A stretch of DNA of 7,571 nt. It comes from an uncultured Solirubrobacteraceae bacterium (GTDB lineage: Bacteria > Actinomycetota > Thermoleophilia > Solirubrobacterales > Solirubrobacteraceae). The stretch spans positions 1-7,571 of the forward strand of contig CADCVT010000208.1 of the NCBI GenBank assembly GCA_902806215.1. The letters run 5' to 3'. Every line of letters starts with the position of its first letter. The first letter of the stretch is position 1. The notes under the pieces were generated by a model. It was not told the DNA's origin. It did not search any database and saw nothing but the letters and a program-made list of their open reading frames with translations. Below are positions 1 to 4,372 of the stretch, piece after piece. The position numbers were made by a program, and so were the translations under genes.

Positions 1-56
1 CGGTCGGCGGCCTGGCGCTCGCCGCGCTTGCGGAGGATCTTCGAGGTGATGGCCAC
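1..56 (-). CDS. 5' end of an unidentified minus-strand gene (partial)
   Basis: Reading leftward from a GTG at 56-54, the frame stays open to the window edge and encodes MAITSKILRKRGERQAAD (GTG read as Met). This N-terminus is short and basic, with five Lys/Arg among its first 14 residues, and too short to assign to a family. The start is supported by a -10-like TACAGT on the same strand (69-64), which leaves exactly 7 nt before the GTG. That is the spacing expected for a leaderless message and matches mrp in this window. An AAGGG stretch lies 2 nt before the GTG, too close for a normal ribosome binding site. The gene diverges from the ferredoxin across 26 bp. I considered SecA and a basic membrane-protein N-terminus but cannot support either. 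Confidence 0.55.
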   Translation of the reverse strand, partial: MAITSKILRKRGERQAAD

Positions 57-62
57 GGCCCT

Positions 63-69
63 TACTGTA
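63..69. promoter_or_regulatory. shared bidirectional -10 element between the partial gene and the ferredoxin
   Basis: The heptamer TACTGTA reads TACAGTA on the other strand, so a -10-like hexamer (TANNNT) is present both ways: TACTGT at 63-68 (+) and TACAGT at 69-64 (-). On the minus strand it lies 7 nt before the GTG at 56, which fits leaderless initiation. On the plus strand it lies 14 nt before the ferredoxin ATG, allowing a leader of only about 7 nt. No convincing -35 is visible on either side. The call rests on position and resemblance, not on mapped transcripts. Confidence 0.45.
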
Positions 70-82
70 GGCTCCGCCGCCC

Positions 83-349
83 ATGGCGTACGTGATCACG
101 GAACCCTGCATCGACCAGAAGGACAACTCCTGCGTGGAGGTCTGCCCGGTCGACTGCATTCACCCGACTCCAGACGAACCCGACTACGACTCGGTCAAGA
201 TGCTCTACATCGACCCCGAGGAGTGCATCGACTGCGACGCATGCGTCGAAGCGTGCCCCGTTGATGCCTGCTTCGCCGAGGACCAGGTCCCCGACGAGTG
301 GTCGAAGTACGTGCAGATCAACGCCGACTACTTCAAGTCGAAGTCGTAG
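83..349 (+). CDS. fdxA: 7Fe ferredoxin, FdxA type ([3Fe-4S][4Fe-4S])
   Basis: This is an 88-residue soluble electron carrier. The N-terminus MAYVITEPCIDQKDNSC and the cysteine pattern C9, C17, C21, C25, C48, C51, C54, C58 match the Azotobacter/mycobacterial seven-iron ferredoxins. By analogy, C9, C17 and C58 bind the [3Fe-4S] cluster and C21, C48, C51 and C54 bind the [4Fe-4S] cluster. C25 corresponds to the usual free cysteine, and C63 is an extra one. The loop between C25 and C48 is about eight residues longer than in the usual family member and is acidic (PTPDEPDYD), which could alter partner choice. Such proteins pass low-potential electrons to cytosolic oxidoreductases, for example P450 systems; the partner here is unknown. 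The ATG fits the family N-terminus. The gene is followed immediately, and probably overlapped, by the glycosylase gene. Confidence 0.95.
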   Translation: MAYVITEPCIDQKDNSCVEVCPVDCIHPTPDEPDYDSVKMLYIDPEECIDCDACVEACPVDACFAEDQVPDEWSKYVQINADYFKSKS

Positions 350-902
350 GGCGACGGGCACCAAGCCGCTCCGCGACGTCGTAGGTCCCGGGCTCCGGGC
401 CCTCTTCGTCGGGATCAACCCGTCGCTGCGGTCCGCCGAGGCGGGCCACCACTTCGCCCGGCCGGGCAACCGGTTCTGGCCCACGCTGCACGCCGCCGGC
501 TTCACCCCGCGGCGCCTGCGCCCCGACGAGGACGAGGAGCTGCTCGCCCACGGCGTCGGCGTGACGAACCTCGTCGACCGCCCCACCCGTGCCGCCGCCG
601 AGCTGTCCGACGACGAGCTGCGGGCGGCCGCCGAGGCGCTGGCCGTGCTCGTCGCACGCTTCGAGCCGCGGCTCGTCGCGATGGTCGGGGTCACCGCCTA
701 CCGGACGGCGTTCTCCCGCCGTGACGCGCAGCTCGGCCTGCAGGACGAGCCGCTCGGAGGCCGCCCGGTCTGGGTGCTCCCCAACCCGAGCGGCCTCAAC
801 GCGCACTACCAGCTGCCGGATCTGGCGCGCCTCTACGGCGAGGCGCGCCAGCATGCGGAGGGTCTCTGCCCCGGCGGGATCCCGCCGGGGGTGGGGTGCT
901 AG
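264..902 (+). CDS. mug: Mug/TDG-family mismatch-specific uracil-DNA glycosylase (start uncertain)
   Basis: This cytoplasmic base-excision enzyme removes uracil, thymine or ethenocytosine from mismatches. Numbered from the ATG at 264, the GINP motif at 50-53 holds the catalytic-type Asn52. FARPGNRFW follows at 64-72, then GVTNLVDRPT at 99-108, and NPSGLN, the family's second active-site motif, at 174-179. The conserved fold begins only at about residue 34 (KPLRDVVGPGL). The first ~33 residues are just the ferredoxin gene read in another frame and are unlike any Mug. No ATG, GTG, TTG or CTG occurs in frame between 264 and the GINP motif. The real start is therefore either ATG 264 (or TTG 261) inside the ferredoxin gene, a rare start such as ACG at 354, or a +1 frameshift from the ferredoxin. 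The C-terminal tail (about residues 200-212) is encoded across a palindrome. Identity is secure; the start is not. Confidence 0.88.
   Translation: MPASPRTRSPTSGRSTCRSTPTTSSRSRRATGTKPLRDVVGPGLRALFVGINPSLRSAEAGHHFARPGNRFWPTLHAAGFTPRRLRPDEDEELLAHGVGVTNLVDRPTRAAAELSDDELRAAAEALAVLVARFEPRLVAMVGVTAYRTAFSRRDAQLGLQDEPLGGRPVWVLPNPSGLNAHYQLPDLARLYGEARQHAEGLCPGGIPPGVGC
869..890. terminator. perfect 22-bp palindrome at the mug/mrp convergent junction, possible bidirectional terminator
   Basis: Arm CCCCGGCGGG (869-878), centre AT, arm CCCGCCGGGG (881-890). The arms are exactly complementary, so transcripts from either strand can form a strong GC hairpin with a small loop. It lies inside the last codons of mug, about 9 nt before the stop codons of both mug and mrp. 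No T-run follows on either side, so classical intrinsic termination is doubtful. It could act as a T-less terminator, an RNA 3'-end stabiliser or a protein site. Positioning it within coding sequence is unusual. Confidence 0.5.
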
Positions 903-2056
903 CCGGCCATGGGGAGCGCCGTGCCGCTCGTCGGCACGGGCGCCGTGGGCAGGTCGCCTCCGACCTGCGACATCGCGAGCACGGGAAGCGGCTGCGGGGT
1001 CATCGCGATGATCCCGCGCGCGGCCTGGTGGATCGCGACGGCGGCGGCGTCGTCGGGGTCGGTGACGACGAGCGGCACCCCGGCGTCGGCCTGCTCGCGC
1101 AGCGGCATGGTCAGCGGGACCTTGCCGATGAGCGGGACGTCGAGCTCGTCGGCCAGCGCCTGACCGCCGCCCTCGCCGAAGATCTGGAAGCGCTCGCCGG
1201 CCGGCGTCGTGAAGCCGGACATGTTCTCGACGACGCCGGCGATCTCGAGGTCGACCTTGTTCGCCATCTCGGCGGCACGGCGGGCGACCTTCTGGGCGGT
1301 CGGCTGCGGGGTCGTGACGATGAGGAACTTCGCGTCGGGCAGGAGCTGCGAGAGCGTCATCGACACGTCGCCGGTGCCCGGCGGGAGGTCGACGAGCAGG
1401 TGGTCGAGCTCGCCCCACTCGACGTCCTCGAGGAACTGGGTGAGCGCCTTGTGCAGCATCGGCCCGCGCCAGACGACCGCGGAGTCCTCCTGCACGAAGA
1501 AGCCGATCGACATCACCTTGATGCCGTTGGACTCCAGCGGCACGATCTTGCGGCGCGCGTTGACCGGTGGCCGGTCGCCGCCGAGGCCGAGCATGCGCGG
1601 GATCGAGTAGCCCCAGACGTCGGCGTCGAGCACGCCGACCTTCTTGCCCTCGGCCGCGAGCGCGGCGGCGAGGTTGACGGTCAGCGTCGACTTGCCGACG
1701 CCGCCCTTGCCGGAGCCGACGCACAGGACGTTGGCCACCTGGGCGAGCGCGCCCTCGGGCAGCCCGCCGGGGCGGCCGAGCTTGCGCTGCAGCGCGCCCT
1801 TCTGCGTCTCGTTGAGGACGTCGAAGCTGACCTCGACGCGGGTCACGCCCTCGAGTGCGGCGACGGCGTCGCGGACGCCGGTCTCGAAGTGGTTGCGGAT
1901 CGGGCAGCCCGGCGTCGTGAGCGAGACCATGACGGCGACGCTCCCGTCCTCGCGCACGTCGATCGAGCGGACCATGTCCAGCTCGACGATGTTGTCGCGC
2001 AGCTCGGGGTCGATGACGGCGCGGAGCGCCTCGCGGATCTGGTCCTGACTCGGCAT
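899..2056 (-). CDS. mrp: Mrp/ApbC (Nbp35-like) P-loop ATPase, iron-sulfur cluster carrier family
   Basis: This is a 385-residue cytosolic ATPase of the Mrp/ApbC family, whose members carry or assemble Fe-S clusters. Residues ~5-80 form a MIP18/DUF59 domain with the conserved TPGCP (Cys51). The deviant Walker A motif GSGKGGVGKST is at 114-124, the switch-like DADVWGYS at 144-151, and the Walker B-like LLVDLPPGTGD at 220-230. Where many homologues have CPxCG after the ENMS motif, this protein has ENMSGFTTPAGERF. The cluster-bridging CxxC is absent, as in other actinobacterial Mrp proteins I recall. After about residue 352 comes a ~33-residue Pro/Ser/Thr/Gly-rich tail outside the family core. 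ATG 2056 begins at the DUF59 start and lies 7 nt downstream of a -10-like TACACT, so the gene appears leaderless. Its stop interlocks with that of mug. The long open frame antisense to it is a codon-bias artefact. Confidence 0.95.
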   Translation of the reverse strand: MPSQDQIREALRAVIDPELRDNIVELDMVRSIDVREDGSVAVMVSLTTPGCPIRNHFETGVRDAVAALEGVTRVEVSFDVLNETQKGALQRKLGRPGGLPEGALAQVANVLCVGSGKGGVGKSTLTVNLAAALAAEGKKVGVLDADVWGYSIPRMLGLGGDRPPVNARRKIVPLESNGIKVMSIGFFVQEDSAVVWRGPMLHKALTQFLEDVEWGELDHLLVDLPPGTGDVSMTLSQLLPDAKFLIVTTPQPTAQKVARRAAEMANKVDLEIAGVVENMSGFTTPAGERFQIFGEGGGQALADELDVPLIGKVPLTMPLREQADAGVPLVVTDPDDAAAVAIHQAARGIIAMTPQPLPVLAMSQVGGDLPTAPVPTSGTALPMAG

Positions 2057-2063
2057 TACGTCG

Positions 2064-2069
2064 AGTGTA
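2064..2069 (-). promoter_or_regulatory. -10 element of mrp, leaderless arrangement
   Basis: On the minus strand, TACACT (2069-2064) is followed by 7 nt and then the mrp ATG at 2056. The transcript would therefore begin at or next to the A of ATG. No ribosome binding site is present. Seventeen nt upstream is TTTTAA, only a weak -35 match. This is the clearest of the leaderless-type promoters in the window. Confidence 0.55.
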
Positions 2070-2097
2070 GAAGCCGCGACCGGCCGTTAAAATGACA

Positions 2098-2125
2098 ACG
2101 GGGCGCCCCGGAGAGAACGCCCCGT
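2098..2125 (-). terminator. distal hairpin terminator of the basic-protein gene
   Basis: The arms ACGGGGCG (2098-2105) and CGCCCCGT (2118-2125) pair perfectly over 8 bp with a 12-nt loop. Read on the minus strand, the stem is followed by TGTCATTTTAA, a modest T-rich tract. This fits rho-independent termination of transcripts leaving the basic-protein gene. It sits just upstream of the mrp promoter, so it would insulate mrp from read-through. Confidence 0.55.
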
Positions 2126-2141
2126 CATCGGGGGGAGAGGT

Positions 2142-2166
2142 GGAAGCCGCCCCGGGGGCGGCTTCC
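2142..2166 (-). terminator. proximal hairpin downstream of the basic-protein gene
   Basis: The arms GGAAGCCGCCCC (2142-2153) and GGGGCGGCTTCC (2155-2166) are perfectly complementary around one central base. An 11-bp stem with a 3-nt loop is realistic. It begins 15 nt after the minus-strand stop codon at 2184-2182. No T-run follows (ACCTCTCCCCCC comes next on the minus strand), so it may stabilise the RNA 3' end or act as a T-less terminator ahead of the second hairpin. Confidence 0.55.
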
Positions 2167-2181
2167 CGTTGTGCTCTGGTG

Positions 2182-2874
2182 CTAGACGAGCGAGGCGACG
2201 CGGTTCGTCGCGACCTTGACGGCCTTCGAGCCGGTCAGGGCGACGCCCGAGGCGACGTTCTCGACCTGGGCACCGACGACGTTGAGCTGCGCGACGTACG
2301 GCTTGGCGTTGCGCTCGACGCGGTTGGTGCGCTGACGCAGCGTGCGCTCGACGCGGGTGCGCTGCTTCTTGAGCTCGCGCTCGACGCGGTTGCGCGTGGT
2401 CGTGCCACGGCGCTCGAACGTCTTGAGCTGACGCTGCAGCTTGGTCGAGTCCGTGTACGTGCCGACGATCTCGACGACGCGGTCACGGGCCTCGAGGGTC
2501 GCGCCGACCGAGGTCAGGACGGTGCGCTCGGCGACGTCGCCGACGCGGGTGATCGTGTTCTCGGCGTCACGGCGGACCTCGGCGGCCTCGCGGGCAGCGG
2601 CGGTCTGCGTGCGGGCCGTCGCGCGGCTCGCGGTGCGCTGCGCCGAGCGGGTGTTGGCCTTGGCGGCGTTCTGCTTGCGCGAGGCGGCGCTGCGCGTGCC
2701 CTGCGTCTTCTTCTGAGCAGCGGTGCGGCTCGGCGTGCGCGGGGTCGTGGTGCGCGAGGCGCTGGTGGAGCGCGAAGCCGACCGCGTGGTCGAAGCCTTA
2801 CGAGTAGCGGGCTTGCGCGTCGCGGGCTTGCGGGTGGTGCTGCTCTTGCGGGTGGTGGTCTTGGTCTCGGCCAT
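2182..2874 (-). CDS. very basic two-part protein: histone-H1-like N-terminal tail plus phasin/HBHA-like helical region
   Basis: I do not recognise an established family for this 230-residue protein. Residues 4-95 contain no Asp or Glu but about 25 Lys/Arg, set among Ala, Ser and Thr, with tandem TRKPA-type repeats (about 14-28). This resembles histone-H1-like and other disordered DNA-binding bacterial tails. Residues ~96-195 look strongly helical and charged (VERELKKQRTRVERTLRQR), with a short motif VGATLEARDRVVEIVG (123-138). That motif recalls the helical part of phasins and mycobacterial heparin-binding haemagglutinin. Residues ~192-230 are milder, with hydrophobic and Val/Ala-rich character. 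No signal peptide is present. Likely roles are nucleoid binding or coating of storage granules or DNA. The order, tail first then helix, is the reverse of HBHA and PhaF. ATG 2874 is preceded by a purine-rich Shine-Dalgarno, unlike the leaderless neighbours. Confidence 0.8.
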   Translation of the reverse strand: MAETKTTTRKSSTTRKPATRKPATRKASTTRSASRSTSASRTTTPRTPSRTAAQKKTQGTRSAASRKQNAAKANTRSAQRTASRATARTQTAAAREAAEVRRDAENTITRVGDVAERTVLTSVGATLEARDRVVEIVGTYTDSTKLQRQLKTFERRGTTTRNRVERELKKQRTRVERTLRQRTNRVERNAKPYVAQLNVVGAQVENVASGVALTGSKAVKVATNRVASLV

Positions 2875-2884
2875 GGTTTCTTAG

Positions 2885-2893
2885 CCCTCTCCT
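2885..2893 (-). promoter_or_regulatory. Shine-Dalgarno of the basic-protein gene
   Basis: On the minus strand, AGGAGAGGG (2893-2885) ends 10 nt before the ATG at 2874. It is the only strong Shine-Dalgarno sequence seen before a start codon in the window, and it supports ATG 2874 as the start. It implies a leadered message, unlike mrp, the phosphatase and the helicase. It overlaps one copy of the direct repeat by two bases. Confidence 0.6.
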
Positions 2894-2913
2894 AAGTTGC
2901 TTACATCTAAGTT
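2892..2913. repeat. 7-bp direct repeat, possible operator in the basic-protein/RTX divergent gap
   Basis: CTAAGTT occurs at 2892-2898 and again at 2907-2913, a start-to-start distance of 15 bp (AACTTAG on the minus strand). It lies in the AT-richest stretch of the window, upstream of the basic-protein ATG and within the probable 5' leader or promoter of that gene. A tandem operator for a regulator is possible but unproven; I could not place a convincing -10/-35 pair around it. The rest of the gap (2914-3025) holds only a weak TATGTT (2981-2986) that might serve the RTX gene. Confidence 0.35.
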
Positions 2914-3025
2914 CGATAGGAAGTCTACCACCGAACACATGTACGTAAACCCCTTGTGCGGATCGGTTACAAGCGGAGCGTATGTTCGCCGCAACATCGG
3001 GCCCCGCGAGCCGTCTTCGACGGGT

Positions 3026-4372
3026 ATGCGCCTTGGCTTCGTCGTCGCCCTCCTCGCCGTCGCGGCCACCGTCGCGCCGGCCTCGGCTGCCACCGTGTCA
3101 CTCGAGGTGGAGCGTCCGGTGCCGTGCGGCAAGGGCTGCGAGGAGATCACCCAGGTTCGCTTCGTCGCCGCAGACGGCGAGCGCAACGACGTCGTCGTGT
3201 CTGAGGAGGGGTACGGCGTGGTCACGTTCGCCGACGCCGGCGCCTCTCTCGTCGCGGGTGAGGGCTGCTCGACCGAGCCGGATGGCTCCGTGATCTGCCG
3301 CCCGCGCGGGCTGAGGAACATCCAGCTGAGCCTCGGGGACGCGGACGACCGCCTGGACGCACGGACGGGCGTGCGCGCCGACGGCGGCCCCGGCGCGGAC
3401 CGGCTCGCGGGCGGAGGGACGCTCGACGGCGGCCCCGGCGACGACCTCCTCGTCGGCAGCGGGATCCTCATCGGGGGGCTCGGGGCGGACCGCCTGGAGG
3501 GCGACGACGGACCCCAGAACCTGACCGGAGACCCCGCCGAGGGCCCGTTCTCCCCTGACGTGATGCACGGAGGCGGCGGTGTCGACACCATCGCCTACGA
3601 GCGACGCACGACGCCCATCGTGGTCGACCTCGCCAAGGCCGAGGGCCAGGGCGGCGCGGGCGAGGGCGACGTCGTCACCGGGGTCGAGAACGTCGTCGGC
3701 AGCGATGCCTCCGACGTCCTGCGGGGCGACGAGGGGCCGAACCGCCTCGACGCCCACTGGCTTGGCGCGCCGATCACGGGAGGCAGCGGCGACGTCATCG
3801 ACGGCCGCGGCGGCGTCGACCTCCTGTGGGGCGGCTCCGGTCCCGACGCGATCGACGGGGGCGCGGGTGACGACGTGGTCTGGGGACACGGCGGCCGGGA
3901 CCGCGTCGCCGGGGGCGACGGCGACGACCGGCTCCTGCCCGGCAGCCACGCCGACCCGGGCGACCGGATGGCGTGCGGCGCCGGCAGCGACGAGGTCGTC
4001 GCGCCGGACGTCCGCGACGTGGTCGGCGCCGACTGCGAGGCGACCGACATCTCCAGCCTCTCGTTCCTCCAAGGCGGTGCCGTGCGCCGGACGGCCTCGG
4101 GCGGGTTCGTCGTCCCGGTGCGGCGCGCGCTGAAGAGCGCACCGCCGTCGTGCAGGCTGATCGTGCGCGTCGTCGGCGCGCGCTCCACACGGGTCTCGTC
4201 ACGCGTCACGATCTCCCGCTTCGGCCGCCGGAGCGTGCGTGTCTCCAGGCGCGCGCGACGCCCGCGCAACGTCCCGGCGCCGCCGCCGGGCTACGTCCGC
4301 GTCGTCGCCCAGTCGCGCGACTGCGACGCGTACCTGCCGCGCCCAGTCGGCTACACGATCGCGCTGCGCTAG
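3026..4372 (+). CDS. secreted RTX-type calcium-binding repeat protein
   Basis: This 448-residue exported protein has no recognised catalytic domain. ATG 3026 gives a textbook Sec signal peptide: MRL, a hydrophobic core, and an AxA-type ASA site with predicted cleavage after Ala21. The frame is open further upstream to 2897, but that extension would bury the signal, so I reject it. Residues 22-115 form an N-terminal domain. Hemolysin-type GGxGxDxLx nonapeptides follow in two blocks, about 120-158 (with another at 182-190) and 252-304, for example GGPGADRLA, GGPGDDLLV, GGAGDDVVW and GGDGDDRLL. These fold into Ca2+-binding parallel beta-rolls. Residues ~345-448 are basic, predicted beta-rich, and unlike anything I can name. 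Eight cysteines (34, 38, 81, 91, 317, 337, 376, 433) outside the repeats suggest disulfides. It probably acts at or beyond the cell surface, in adhesion, envelope or matrix. A distant hydrolase cannot be excluded. Confidence 0.85.
   Translation: MRLGFVVALLAVAATVAPASAATVSLEVERPVPCGKGCEEITQVRFVAADGERNDVVVSEEGYGVVTFADAGASLVAGEGCSTEPDGSVICRPRGLRNIQLSLGDADDRLDARTGVRADGGPGADRLAGGGTLDGGPGDDLLVGSGILIGGLGADRLEGDDGPQNLTGDPAEGPFSPDVMHGGGGVDTIAYERRTTPIVVDLAKAEGQGGAGEGDVVTGVENVVGSDASDVLRGDEGPNRLDAHWLGAPITGGSGDVIDGRGGVDLLWGGSGPDAIDGGAGDDVVWGHGGRDRVAGGDGDDRLLPGSHADPGDRMACGAGSDEVVAPDVRDVVGADCEATDISSLSFLQGGAVRRTASGGFVVPVRRALKSAPPSCRLIVRVVGARSTRVSSRVTISRFGRRSVRVSRRARRPRNVPAPPPGYVRVVAQSRDCDAYLPRPVGYTIALR

Noticed and set aside
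62..694. 210-codon open frame on - strand antisense to ferredoxin and mug
   Set aside because: Ser/Arg/Val-rich shadow without motifs, opposite two well-supported genes.
333..1724. 463-codon open frame on - strand
   Set aside because: It is mrp in a shifted frame continuing antisense to mug; the Arg-rich translation has no domain.
896..2095. 399-codon open frame on + strand, fully antisense to mrp
   Set aside because: Arg/Asp/Leu-rich translation with no motifs. It mirrors mrp codon bias in very GC-rich DNA, while the opposite strand has intact Walker motifs.
2092..2895. 267-codon open frame on + strand antisense to the basic-protein gene
   Set aside because: Gly/Arg/Leu/Ala repeats mirror the Lys/Arg/Thr repeats on the other strand. 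It also runs through the two terminator hairpins.
2897..3025. N-terminal extension of the RTX protein to 2897
   Set aside because: It would place 43 polar residues before a perfect signal peptide, in AT-rich intergenic DNA with the direct repeat.
3380..3940. tandem DNA repeat suggested by recurring ggcggccccggcg-like stretches
   Set aside because: It is explained by the GGxGxD protein repeats of the RTX domain and is not an independent DNA repeat.
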